A stretch of 64,000 bases of DNA from Cichorium intybus (taxonomy: Eukaryota > Streptophyta > Magnoliopsida > Asterales > Asteraceae): positions 45,237,441 through 45,301,440 of the forward strand of contig CM042012.1 in the NCBI GenBank assembly GCA_023525715.1, given 5' to 3'. The position numbers and the translations under genes were made by a program. The notes under the pieces were generated by a model. It saw only the letters and a list, made by a program, of their open reading frames with translations. It ran no database searches and was not told the DNA's origin. How positions within the stretch are numbered: position 1 is the first letter of the stretch; every line of letters begins with the position of its first letter. Positions 24,041-38,406 of this stretch are shown piece after piece.

Positions 24041-25346
24041 TTAATGACAATCAAATGAGAGGGTTATTATGGTAATTATGTTTAATAAGACAAACATTTT
24101 TTCATAGGAGGGCATTATGGTAATTTTGCAAAAATAGCAAGCATGCTATGATCTTTAATGTGGGTGTGTTCGTTTCCTGATCTTTGGTGAGTGTATGCTG
24201 TAACAATTCAGTCAATGTGGGAGAGGGAGAGAGATATATATTGCAGGTTAGAGAGAGTAATCGTGGAGGGATTGTGTGAGCGTGAAGAGCCAATCCTCAC
24301 CCCCGGTGAACCTTCGGCGGGTGTCTTGGATTCAGGGGTAAGAGGAAAGTAGTAGCTGGTTTTTCTCTGTGGTGGTGTTGGATCTTTCTCCAGCGGGTTC
24401 AAGGCAAGAGACAAAGAGCGGTTGAAGGCCTAACTCTAGTAGAGCTCCTGAATTTCCGTCATCAGTGAAGGAGAGACCGACGTCTCTAATTGACTCGGCC
24501 TGCACAACCTTCCCGTGGGTGTGTCTTATGTGTACGTGTTTCGCAGAAAAGCAAACGAGAAAGGAGACGGTGATGGAGAGCTGGAGGGTGCGGGGCAATG
24601 GAGAGAGAACGACGTCAACGAGTATGACTATCGAGGGTGGGCCTCCGGTGGTTGAATAGAACAAGCACGGAATCCCGTCTGCCTTACTCCGGCATCTGGT
24701 AGCATTTCGATCGATCAAGAGATAGAAAGAGAGTGAGAATGAGAGAACGAAAGGCTGAAGGGTAGGATCAAGAGGGAGGCGGAGGTACTGGTCGGAATGA
24801 ACTTGAAGGGTGGCTATGACTGTTGCCGTCGCTGGTGCTACCGGTCGCTGGAGTTAACGTCGGTGGGCGGTAGCGAGGGGCAAGTGAGGCATAGGAAGAG
24901 AGGAGAGTCAACGAGTGTGGAATGGTCTGGGGTTGGGCAGCTTGGTCGTCTCGGTTGTGCTTGATCGACGCCGTCGGAGAAGGGAATGGCACCGGCCGGA
25001 CAATGGGATGGCTGGAAGCTCTTGGCCGTCGTGAATCTGAGCAGATCGAGCATCGGAAGGCCATCGGGAGGTATTTCGTTAACCGCTTTAGGTCATAGTT
25101 GATATTTGGGCCTATTTTGAATTGGGTCTAGTATTGGGCACGTGTTTTGGGGTCATTTTGTGGGCTGATTCATTTAGCGGGTAACTTGGACTTGAACTCA
25201 AAGATTCATCAAACATTTTCCCTTGGATATTTAATATTGGGCTTCTAGTATTAGGTACAAATCTAATAGTTCAAAATTAAATTAGTGCTAATTAAATGGC
25301 AATTAGACTTAAATTGTAGTAATACTATTAATAAGTTTTACAAAGT
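24041..25346. other. Unassigned, partly GC-rich sequence
   Basis: From about 24150 to 25075 composition is clearly richer in G+C than its surroundings, with overlapping ORFs of 60-128 aa on both strands and low-complexity Pro/Ser-rich translations. None matches a family I know, and no splice-consistent gene model is evident. It may be another captured gene piece or a 5' gene end. 25080-25346 is plain AT-rich sequence. Confidence 0.4.
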
Positions 25347-25524
25347 ATAAGTTTATTTATTTGCCAAAGAACTTGTAGTTCAGCGGCACCGGAGTATGCC
25401 CAGCCTCCTTGAGGTCTTGGGTTCAAATCCCACTACGGGATTAGGTGGATTAGGTGGTTTAGGTTAGGATATAGTATATGTATTATTTGCCGGTTAAAAA
25501 AATAAATAATAAGTTTATTTATTT
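25347..25524 (+). mobile_element. tRNA-derived SINE with 16-bp TSD
   Basis: A body of about 146 bp (25363-25508) lies between perfect copies of ATAAGTTTATTTATTT (25347-25362 and 25509-25524). It contains a box A-like TAGTTCAGCGGC near 25376 and a box B GGTTCAAATCC at 25420-25430, the internal RNA polymerase III promoter of tRNA-related SINEs. It ends in an A-rich tail before the second TSD. Confidence 0.9.
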
Positions 25525-26796
25525 AATTTTTATTTAAATCCGTTAATAGAAATAATATGAGTTTTAACATAAATCACAAAAGAAATATACGAGACTTATT
25601 GAGTAAAATCCTAAGTTAATGAAAGACGTAACATTTTAATATGATTAATTTAAAAAAATGAATAGTCCAGATAAATTCAAACTAGACAATAGAACTTAGT
25701 CATCGCATAGATATGGGTTCAACTATGAGATGAGGTTGTAGTCAAATTGGAATAAAGATGACTTCTTTAGATCGCGTATTCATCTTTATACGTTTGATCT
25801 CATAGGGAAATTGGAGGTTGAGCAGATGTTGTCTAATATTGACATTTTCAGTCACGAGGATGTTCCAGGATTTGAGTTGACTTTTCAATTGACATCATGT
25901 GAGTTTACCGGGAGTACACATCCTTCCCACTACCTTTTGTGTGAGTTATCAATTATTTTTCATGCATGTTATTATGTGCAATGTGTTATATGATTACTAC
26001 TTGTGCATTGCATGAAAATGTGTTTCTAAAGATTTTTTCAAATAAAGATTATGATGATGTTTTGAGCATCCTATTTGTGTATTGCATTGCCTATAGGATG
26101 GGATTGACCGTGTGAACCTTATGATGACCTTAATGATGTTTGGCTGAGATAGCCATTTTGATTATGATTTTCCACTTAGAGGGCCTGAGATACACCTTCA
26201 AATGATGTTTGTGGAACTGTTCCCGACAATAGGGAACTGCATGAGGGAGTTGCCAACCTTCATGGGGCTAGTGTGATGGCCACTAGTCCTAGTTTTGCCT
26301 GTACGGGGATCGAGTGACATGCTTTGTGTGTGCCATTTATGAACTTAGGTAGGTGCCATTGTGGTGAGTTGGAATTTTATGAGATGGACATGGGTTTGGG
26401 ATAGTTGCATCATGCATTGCATTTGCATATCATAACTATCTATTTTGAGTAAATCCTTATGATGTTTTAAATAACTTTTAAAGTGTGTGTCAAAACTATT
26501 TTTGGGGGTTGTTCCGAGTGTGGTGGTTACACTGCCTACTCTGAATGGGTCAACCTCGGGTAAACTCACTAGGCATTTCAATTGCCTAACTTATTTTGAT
26601 GTGTACTTAGGTTGAGGAGTTTAGATGACTTTAGAAGAGCTGGATGTTTAGAAGGCCACAGATTATGTGGTTTCATTTAAGATGTGTAATGATACTTGGA
26701 TTGTAACAACCTCACTCTTTTATAGACCAAGACGTTTTATTTGAAGTGGGACCGAAAGGATTTTTTCGTAACTTAAACCCTGAATTATTTCTCAAT
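25525..26796 (+). other. LTR-like relic hosting the next element
   Basis: No protein is recognised. TAAACTCACTAGGC and a following TGTGTACTTAGG (26561-26611) resemble the region near the 3' end of large Gypsy LTRs, and after the inserted element at 26797-32210 the sequence continues to GCGAGGGTGTTTCA (about 32353-32366), an LTR-like terminus. TGTAACAACCTCAC at 26703 also looks like an LTR start. The relic is too degraded to define. Confidence 0.4.
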
Positions 26797-26801
26797 AAAC
26801 C

Positions 26802-28307
<1,506 letters not shown>

Positions 28308-28310
28308 AGT

Positions 28311-28322
28311 TGGTATCAGAGC
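28311..28322 (+). other. Primer-binding site (initiator-Met tRNA)
   Basis: TGGTATCAGAGC lies three bases after the 5' LTR end, complementary to the 3' end of initiator-Met tRNA. Confidence 0.9.
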
Positions 28323-29231
28323 CAGAGCTTGAGTGAATCAGACTCACTTGATGGGTTTGATCTCAGGCTTGAAACTCAAAAGTTTTCTTTGAAGACATTT
28401 TTATGAAAAATAAAAAATAAATAAAAGTTGTTTTTCGAATAAGGGGTTGAATGAACGTTGTTGCAAAAAAGTAGTGTGTACCGTCAGCCAACGTAAGTGG
28501 GGAAAAGGTTTAATAGTCTTTATTGCTGTAATATATGATATATGTGTGCTTAAATGCCTGCTAGAAAACCCCATATTGGTGCACAATTACTTAAGGCCTG
28601 TTGTCGTGAATAAATGCTAGAGTTGATAAGGTGTTTAAGAAACACCATTAAAGTGTAGGCAGTAGGGACTAAATAGTCCTAGAATGTTTGAGTTGGCCAG
28701 GTTCTTTGTCAGGTGATATCCGTAAGGTAAATCCTTTTTATTTGAAAGATTTTCTACGACTATGTTCGTAAAACAACCTGGGGTATAGGTGGTAAAATTA
28801 TCGTGAGAAGTGAATTGGGGACTTCTGGACAAGTTCTGAAACGAACGAGGGTAGGTGTGGAAGATAGTAGTAGAGCTCCTACTATTGAAAGCACAGGATC
28901 CGCGTTCGAATCGGGAGTTGGTCGTAAGGAATCCAATACACTGAGGGTATAACTAATTGGTGTATATGCTGATAAACTGTATTTGTCCATTCTATTGGTT
29001 GGCAATCATAAGGGTTATTGGGATCAATTAGGACGCTGGAGATTGAGAATCTAGTGACGTTTCATTTCTTAATAATTAAGTAATGAACAGTTGATGTGAC
29101 TATAGTAGATGAGCTGTGCAAAAGTGACACGTTAAGTCTTTTCGTTACTAAGAAAAGCACAGATAGTGGATGATAAAAAGAAGATGTTGATTGCTAGAAT
29201 AGTCGATTTTGATTGACTATAAATAAACGTA

Positions 29232-29684
29232 ATGTTATTTAGAGAAGAGCATAAGTCGCAAATTTCATTTCCAGATATGGAGATATATGTGAGGCTTCCA
29301 GGTCATCTACAGTTGCTGGTTAACAAGTTTTATATACGAAGTGTGTCAGATGACTGTAGTACGATAATGATGAAGGCTGAGGATGTATATGAGCGTATCA
29401 GTAGAAATTGTGATCCAGTAACTGGATGGCATAATTTGGAAGAATACATACGTGAACTAAAGCAGTATATAGATGTGAAAAATATATGTACAGATATACG
29501 TGTACATCCTAGAAACATAAGGTTTTATACGTGGTATCGTATGTTTGCAGAATTAGAGCCTTATCCATTCCCGTACAAGAGGTGTACGTGTATACGGAAT
29601 GGACATATAATAACAACTCGTGAGAGTAGTAATGATATAGTGGTATGGCGTAAGGGTATTCACATAGGTAGTGAATACTACTAA
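29232..29684 (+). CDS. Hypothetical 150-aa ORF in LTR-element interior
   Basis: The ORF opens MLFREEHKSQISFPDMEIYV and ends GIHIGSEYY with a TAA stop. It is the longest open frame of the internal region. It is rich in Tyr, Ile and Arg, has four Cys and no transmembrane stretch, signal peptide or known catalytic motif. I do not recognise a family. Its place between PBS and polypurine tract is where gag-pol would be in an autonomous relative, but it does not resemble Gag. It may be captured sequence or chance. Confidence 0.3.
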   Translation: MLFREEHKSQISFPDMEIYVRLPGHLQLLVNKFYIRSVSDDCSTIMMKAEDVYERISRNCDPVTGWHNLEEYIRELKQYIDVKNICTDIRVHPRNIRFYTWYRMFAELEPYPFPYKRCTCIRNGHIITTRESSNDIVVWRKGIHIGSEYY

Positions 29685-30114
29685 CGTGTGTATCAGAGTA
29701 AGTTAGATGTAGCATACCAATGTATCATGTACTTGAAATCTGTTAGTATATGAAAATGATGAGTTGAGGAAATATTGCTAACTGACCAAGATGACTGTCT
29801 TGTTAGCATATGTGTTAGGTGTATATGTTTCATAAATGACTAAGTGAATACCTCTTAAATAGGTAACCCGTAGGCAAGTAACCGTGGATAAACTGTGTCG
29901 GTAGCTGGTTGAATATCTAGTTGATATTAGCTGTGCGGACGAATACATGAGTATTAAGTGGTGATAACCATTGATATGGTATCATATTGTGGGTGGAGAT
30001 TTTGTAGTTGTATGTGGAGGCTGAGCTGATATGAGGATTCTTGGTGTCATATGGTTGGTTGCAGAGCTATGCAGTCATATGTGTGTTAACTGTTAAGCCT
30101 TTAGAGCGAAAAGC

Positions 30115-30400
30115 TGTTTATTCTGTGGGGCCACTTATACTTGTAGTTGGGACCACTTATTAGGTGGGGCTACTAGTATTGTGGTTGGGACCACTTATGC
30201 TGTGGGGCTACTTGTACTTGTGGTTGGGACCACTTATTCCGTGGGGCCACTCGTAACTTGTAGTTGTGACCATTTATTCTGGGGGATTAATAGTACTTGT
30301 GGTTGTGACTACTTATTTAGTGGGGCCACATTTGGTAGGACCACATATGTATTGTGGATCTTATGAGCAGTAATTGTGGTGGGACCACATATAAGTGTTG
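30115..30400 (+). repeat. Degenerate GTGGGGCCACTT / TTGGGACCACTT repeats
   Basis: A unit of about 35-60 bp with cores TGTGGTTGGGACCACTTAT and GTGGGGCCACT recurs about six times. The GGGACC/GGGGCCAC cores are partly palindromic. Confidence 0.75.
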
Positions 30401-30756
30401 TGATGGCTTTATTGGCTGGCAGTGCTAACACACATACAGTTGGGTATTTGGTGAATAGCTGAGCTGTTGAGGTTGTGAAGAGCAGGGGTTGTGATATGAT
30501 GTGGTGAACATGTGATTATACGATGCATAACAAGTACCTTGCATCTATGATGTCTGTATTGTGAATGTATGAGATTACATAACGAGTACTTTGTAGTCTT
30601 AATAGGTTGGCCTAGTTGATTAGAGATGGTTAATGTGCCAGTATTGTGGTAATACCCATTGGATTTACTAATACAACCGTATTGTGTTGAAATAGAGAAT
30701 AATTGAGTGGAAGAATAAGTGTATGTCAACGCTGGAGATTCCGGGGACGGAATCTT

Positions 30757-30773
30757 ATAAAGGGGGGAAACCT
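30757..30773 (+). other. Polypurine tract before 3' LTR
   Basis: ATAAAGGGGGGAAACC immediately precedes the 3' LTR start at 30774 and is the expected plus-strand priming site. Confidence 0.85.
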
Positions 30774-32205
30774 TGTAACAACCGATTTTTCAAAAAAAAA
30801 TTGTGAATAGTAACTCCGACGTGAATAGTAACTCCGGCATGAATAGTAACTCCGGCGTGAATAGTAACTCCGACGTGAATAGTACCCGAGAAATGAAGTA
30901 AGCGCTTACCTCGTGATGACGTCGACGATGATGTCGTGATGACGTCGTGATGACGTCGATGATGATGTCATGATGACGTCGTGAATAGTGTTTTCAAGCC
31001 CTATAAATAGAGGCCCAACTTCTTCATTTCAACCCACAACAAACACCAAACAACCTTACGATATCGAGGAGTGTTCTGGTGAGGAAAATAGGTCGGGAGG
31101 AGTTAGGAGCGAGCGGTAGCTGGTAACGAGGTGCTCGGGAAGTGTTGGAAGAGCGGAACGGGAAACGTGCCAAGGCTTTGCGAAAACGCCAATCTTAAGT
31201 GAGTAATCACTATCGTATTTCTCTAGTAGTTTATAAGTGTTAAACTATACTATGTAGAGGTTATACTATTCGTAATTTCAAAAGTAATACCGAGTGATTT
31301 ACTTACGAGGATGGTGTCTAGGCCGATTACTTGGGATCTGGTTGTTGGATTTTCCGAAAGGCTAAAATGCTGAAAGGATCCTGCCACCCCATCTAATCTT
31401 CTACCTGGTCGTTCTTTACTTGATAAATCACGATGTATCATGTTGGAATTATGGAAGAGTTTAATGATGCAACTATAAGATAGTTAAGAATTAAAGAGTG
31501 ATAAATGCCTTACTGTGTTAACAGTTAAAGAGTGAATACGACGCAGAGATAAATGTTGTAGTCGACTATAACCAGGTGAGTTTCTCACTACATTGTGTGG
31601 ACGTTATATGTCCTTTACCGTATTTTTGTGTGCTTATAAGATGTTTATAAGATGTTGGTAAATAGTACCAAGTTGTGTGTATATTATTGATATATATATC
31701 TTTCTGTTATAATTGTATGGGTTGGGTTATGGTGTGTGTGGGCTCGACGTACTGAGTAATATAGAGATACGAGCAAAAGACACTGAGCAGATACGCATGA
31801 CTCGACGTACAGGGTATGCACGGCTCTAAGTGCTGAGCAGGGGAATTAGATTTACTAAGCAGATACATATAGGAGGTTATAATCCAATATACTGGGTAGA
31901 GCAGATTATGTGACGTGTGGTTGTATTTTTCCTGTTAGGGGTAAAGTATGTGTAGCTGATATGCTGTGTAGTTGTTGGAACTCACTAAGCCGTGTGCTTA
32001 TCATTTCCCTTTTAAATTGCCATTTCAGGTTGTACAGGTGGAAATAACGGACAGGCATGACGGGTACACACTGATGCTGCTTAATTGGGGATTCATGCAG
32101 TGAATTGATGTTTAAAATGATTTCTAAATATCTTCAAAATGTTAATTATTGAATAAATTGATATTTATTTAAATTAAGATGTTTTATTAAAGACCGGGTG
32201 TTACA
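30774..32205 (+). mobile_element. 3' LTR (1432 bp)
   Basis: It is near-identical to the 5' LTR apart from scattered substitutions, a short (TA)n (31690-31699) and retention of CCCTATAAATAGAGG at 30999-31013. That sequence is a good TATA box about 20 bp downstream of the TGATGACGTC repeats. It preserves the ancestral promoter that the 5' LTR has lost. Confidence 0.95.
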
Positions 32206-33796
<1,591 letters not shown>

Positions 33797-34999
33797 AAAA
33801 CATAAGGATAATGAATTGGAAGAGTAACGAACTTCTATTTTTTTTCATATTTGGTCATTGAACTTATTTTTGTGCTTGATTTACCCATTTGTTCACATTA
33901 TACCCTTATAATTGGTGATAGAAGGTTTATGCTGACTTGTCATCCTAAAAGACTTAGTAGGGTAACAAACTTCTAAAATTGTTCATATTTGGTTATTGAA
34001 CTTATTTTTGTGTTTGATTTACCCATGAACTTTTTAAAATTGTTCACATTATATCCTTATGACCGGTGATAGAAGGTTTATGCTGATTTGACATCCAATG
34101 TGGCATCAGAAAGATGTGACATAAATAACGACAGTGGTCTTTAGTTAGGGTTTGTTTTCGTGCGTTAATCTACAAGGAACGATAGTTCAATCTTGCAATG
34201 ACTTCTTCCCCCCTTAACCTTCTCTCAAGTTTGCAAGTCTTCTAGTATGGATTACCATAATCGTTGTGATTGTGGTTTTCATTCATGTATTCAAACCTCA
34301 ACCACGAAAAGAACCCATGTAGGCGATTCTTGGTGTACGATAACTCACGGGTAAGTCCACTAGGTTTTTTCTGTGGTTGAGATTCGAATTATGGTAATCC
34401 ATACCGGTTGAGGTTTTTTTCCAGTGGACTTATGAGTTATTGGGTTCTTTTATGTGGTTAAGGTTTAAATGTGTGAAGAAAAACCACAATCACAAATGAT
34501 TATGATAATTAATACTAGAAGACTTGCGAACTTGGAGAATGATGAGGACGAGGAAGACATTGTAATATTGAACTACATTTCCTTGTAGATTTTGACACAA
34601 AAAGCGAACCCTAATTGAATACCACTGATCATTATTTATGTTTTAGCTTCCCAATGCCATGTAGGATGCCAAATAAGTATAACTATTCTATTACCTGTCA
34701 TAAAAGTATAATGTGAACAATTTTAAAAAATTCACGGGTAAATCAAGCACAAAAATAAAAATAAGTTCAATAACCATATATGAATTTTTTTTGAAAGTTT
34801 GTTACCGTTCTAAGTTTTTTAGGATGCCACATAGGATTCCAAATTAACATAAACTTTTTTTATCACCGAGCACAATGATATAATATGAAAAATTTTAAAT
34901 GGTTAATGGGTAAATCAACACACAAATATAAATTCATTGACAAAATATGAACGATTTAAGATGTTCGTTACTCTTACAATTCATTATCCAAAAACATAA
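33797..34999. mobile_element. Foldback element, two ~560-bp inverted arms, 9-bp TSD
   Basis: The left arm (33806-34364) begins GGATAATGAATTG; the right arm (34421-34989) ends in its complement CAATTCATTATCC. The arms match through AGAGTAACGAAC, TTGATTTACCCAT, the centre ACTTGCRAACTT/AAGTYTGC..., and TAAGTCCACT/AGTGGACTTA. Only a 56-bp loop (34365-34420) separates them. Each outer arm contains two tandem ~130-bp subunits. AAAACATAA flanks both sides (33797-33805 and 34991-34999, with one extra A at 34990), as for MULE-like foldback elements. No protein is encoded. Confidence 0.85.
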
Positions 35000-35315
35000 A
35001 AACCAGAGATAGAGGAGACGATGCGAGATACATGGGAAGAGGTGAGAGATCATGATTTTGAATTTAAATCCCGAAGCCATATTTATACACTGGAACATGA
35101 AAAAGGTTTTAAATGAATTACAATTGGAATATTTCAAGATTATTTTCTCCTTGATTAACACTAACAATCAATCGAACTGTTTCATAGGTACGAATTACGA
35201 TTAGTTGATTTACGCATTGGGTAGTTCGTATATTTTGTACCTTTTAAAAATTAAAAAATCAAAAAATGGAAGTCAAGTTCTATCACTCTATTTGAATACT
35301 TATTAACCGAACATC

Positions 35316-35935
35316 AAATTACAGATACAAAATACACGTATTGGAATAAAATTCTTCCGAATAAAGTCAACATTTTTCTCTGGAGAGCTAAATTGGGGCG
35401 CCTTCCCACTGGTGTAAATTTGCAGAAAAGGGGTGTTCGCGTGGATAATTCCTCCTGCCCGTTTTGTAACAGATTGGAAGAATCGGAGTCTCACATCCTT
35501 CTCCACTGCTCCTTTGCTAAGGATATTCTTGCCAAAGTCAAAGTTTGGTGTTCCGACTTGCCTGTCGATTCAGACTATATTGATGGCCTTTTGATGAAAA
35601 TTAGCTACATCGAGAGACGGCAGGCGATTAAAGGAAGGAGACTTGGATGCATTTTTGCTGCTTTCTTGTGGAGAATTTGGTGGTGCAGGAACCAGCTTAT
35701 ATTTAAGGGCCTTATCTCTAACTGTAATTTGGTGTTTAATTCTATCAAACTTTTGGCTTTTCAATGGGTTAGGATTAGAGACAAAAATTCTTGCAATCTT
35801 TCTTGGGAAGACTGGAATTTATGCCCTGCCTTGTTGTAATTTTTTGCTCCAAGCCCCTTGCTTGAGCTTCTAGTAATTTATTCTTGCCGTTCAAAAAAAA
35901 AAAAAAAAAAAAAAAAAAATTACAGATACAAAATA
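35316..35935 (+). mobile_element. 5'-truncated LINE with poly(A) and 19-bp TSD
   Basis: A body at 35335-35892 plus a poly(A) tail (35893-35916) lies between perfect copies of AAATTACAGATACAAAATA (35316-35334 and 35917-35935). This is a textbook target-primed insertion of only the last 0.56 kb of an L1-type element. Confidence 0.95.
35341..35839 (+). pseudogene. LINE RT C-terminal zinc-binding region (zf-RVT type)
   Basis: The open frame reads WNKILPNKVNIFLWRAKLGR, then LPTGVNLQKRGVRVDNSSC, CPFCNRLEESESHILLHC and FAKDILAKVKVWC, ending in PALL and a stop at 35837-35839. The CPxC...SxxHxxxxC pattern is the zinc-binding domain found after RT in plant L1-type LINEs. RT and endonuclease are absent because of 5' truncation, so it is not functional. 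Confidence 0.9.
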
Positions 35936-36039
35936 TAATTCTACATGCAATTTCAAATTTCAAGATCGCTATTTACCGTAACCAGGTGGGTCCGTTCCTT
36001 AAAAAGCCCCACAAAAAAAAAACAAAAAACAAAAAAAAA

Positions 36040-36264
36040 ACACGGAATTAGAAGTGCAAATAGCAAAAAGAAAAAAAAAACCCTCGATCGTCTCTCAGCT
36101 CTCTGCATTTCTCACTCCTCCCCAGTTCTCGAGCCGTGCGGTTGCGCTTCCGCCCTAAGCCCTCAGGCGTCACCGCTACTCCACGCCATCGCCACCGCCT
36201 CCGCCCTTCATCGCTGCTGCCTTCTGCTTATTGCCGACGTTTCGACAGACGTTACCATAAAAAG
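36040..36264 (+). other. Probable 5' non-coding exon of FAR1-OTU gene copy 1
   Basis: CT-rich sequence (CTCTCAGCTCTCTGC, CCCCAGTTCTCGAGCC) ends at ATAAAAAG|GTATTTT, a plausible donor at 36265. The same block is conserved at 53395-53603 upstream of copy 2, at a similar relation to the gene, while most intron sequence between has diverged or changed length. Its transcription start and upstream limit are not determinable. Confidence 0.55.
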
Positions 36265-36801
36265 GTATTTTCAACTTTTAATTTCGAAATCTATTGTTAT
36301 TTGTTATTCATTACTTGTTAATACTTAAGTTAGGGTTTTATTAAAATGTCGAACCGTCTCCTATCTGGTATTTCTCATTTCTTATGATCTGCTGTTTTTT
36401 TGTGGGTTTGTTGAGCCATCAGTGTTCCGTGTTCGTGGTTATGATAATCTGCTATATTTTTGTTTATACTCTTGCCGGTTTATAAGTTTATTGAGATACC
36501 TCGAGGTTTTTTTATGTGCCATGGTGAAATTCTTTTCAAATTGATGAATGCAAACAAGAATAGATAATTAATTTTTTATTTTAATTAATAGTTTGTGTTT
36601 TTTTTCAAATGACCCTTTTAAACGCCTAATCCAGTAATCGACCTCAATGTAGATTAATCTATTCCCACCCCTATTTTTGTACTCTATCCTTTATACTTTT
36701 ATTAGTTTTATATTCTTATTAATTTATATTATTTTGAAAAGTAAAGAAGGTGTAGTCATCAATCTCTTTCATTTACTTACTTGATACTATTTATATTTTT
36801 T

Positions 36802-38406
36802 TTTATGATAGTGTAAATTTTATAAAAGACACTAATTTTTTAAAAAATTTTGATTTTGACACTGTGTTATTTTTTTTCAATTAAGTCACTAAGTTTTCAA
36901 TTTTTTTCAATTAAGTTACTATATTTTCAATTTTGACCATTTGACCGGTCAACCCGATAGCCAGCTGATGTGGCATGATGACGTGTCAGTCTTTGATGAT
37001 GCGACGCTGACATGGCATGCTGGAGTGGCACCCGAGTGTCAAAATTGAAACAAAATTGAAAACATAGTGACTTAATTGGAAAAAATTGAAAACTTAGTGT
37101 CTTAGTTGAAAAAAATAACAGTGTCAAAATCGATTTTTATTTGAAAAGTTAGTGTTTTTTTTAGAACTTTTTCTACATTTTTTAAAAGTATAAATTCGTA
37201 TTTTTACGTTTTTAGAAGTATAAATATATTTTTTTACAAGTATAAATACGTATTTTTATATTTTTAGAAACATAGATATATTGTCATAACTATATATATA
37301 AATGTATTTTTATGCTTTTAAAAATATAAATACGTTTTTCTGCATATTGTATATATCAATAAAATACGTATTACAAAATGAGTTTAAAACTCTTTCTCAA
37401 TATTTTTCCATTATAAACATGGTTTTGATTGATACGATATGTGATTATATGGAAAAAAAACGTATTTTATATTTCTAAAAACATAAAAATAAGTATTTGT
37501 TCATTAATTTATGTTTGTTTGTTTATGTTTGTTCTTTTATGTTGGTTTAAGTTTGTTTTCACTATTTTTCCACTATAAACATACTTTTGATTGATACGAT
37601 ACATGATTATATGCAAAAAAGAAACGTATTTTATATTTCTAAAAACATAAAAATAAGTATTTGTTCGTTAATTTATGTTTGTTTGTTTATGTTTGTTCGT
37701 TTATGTTGGTTTAAGCTCGTTTTCACTATTTTTCCACTATAAAAATGATTTTGATTAATACCATACGTGATTATATGCAAACAAAAAAACATATTTTATA
37801 TTTCTAAAAACATAAAAATAAGTATTTGTTCGTTAATTTAGAAGTATAAATATATTTTTTTACGTTTTTAGAAGTACAAATACGTTTTTTACGTCTTTAG
37901 AAGTATAAATACGTATATATACTTATGAAAATGTATGTATGCTTCTAAAAATATAAAAATACGTCTTTATACTTGTAAAAAAATATATTTATACGTTCTA
38001 AAAACGTAAAAAGACGAATTTATCATTTTAAAAAATGTAGGAAAAATTCCAAAAAGGACACTAACTTTTCAAAAAAAAAATTGATTTAGACACTATGTTA
38101 TTTTTTTTCAATTAAAACACTAAGTTTTCAATTTTTTCCAATTAAGTCACTATGTTTTCAATTTTGATACTTGGGTGCCACGTCAACATGTCACGTCAGC
38201 GTCGCATCATCAAAGACCGACACGTCATCATGCCACGTCAGCTGGCTACCGGGTTGACCGGTCAAATGGTCAAAATTGAAAACATAGTGACTTAATTGAA
38301 AAAAATTGAAAACTTAGTGACTTAATTGAAAAAAAAATAACACAGTGTCAAAATCGAATTTTTTTTGAAAAGTTAGCGTCTTTTATGAAATTTGCCCTTT
38401 ATCATA
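36802..38406. mobile_element. MULE-like element with ~390-bp inverted repeats in intron 1 of copy 1
   Basis: The element (36811-38397) has long inverted arms (about 36811-37190 and 38020-38397). Left GTGTAAATTTTATAAAAGAC matches the reverse complement of the right end, GGGCAAATTTCATAAAAGAC. Each arm holds TGACCGGTCAA and CACGTCAGC-type blocks. Flanks TTTATGATA (36802-36810) and TTTATCATA (38398-38406) are a 9-bp TSD with one mismatch. Copy 2 has the empty site TTTTTATCATATTATT at 54086. No transposase ORF is present. Confidence 0.85.
37407..37840 (+). repeat. ~165-bp tandem repeats in the MULE-like element
   Basis: About 2.7 copies of a unit containing CTAAAAACATAAAAATAAGT, ATTTGTTCGTTAATTTATG, CACTATTTTTCCACTATAAA and TTGATTGATACGATA. 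Confidence 0.8.

Noticed and set aside
29232..30773. Possibility of an autonomous element at 26797-32210
   Set aside because: No protease, RT, RNase H or integrase motif was found in the 2.47 kb interior on either strand, so autonomy is excluded.
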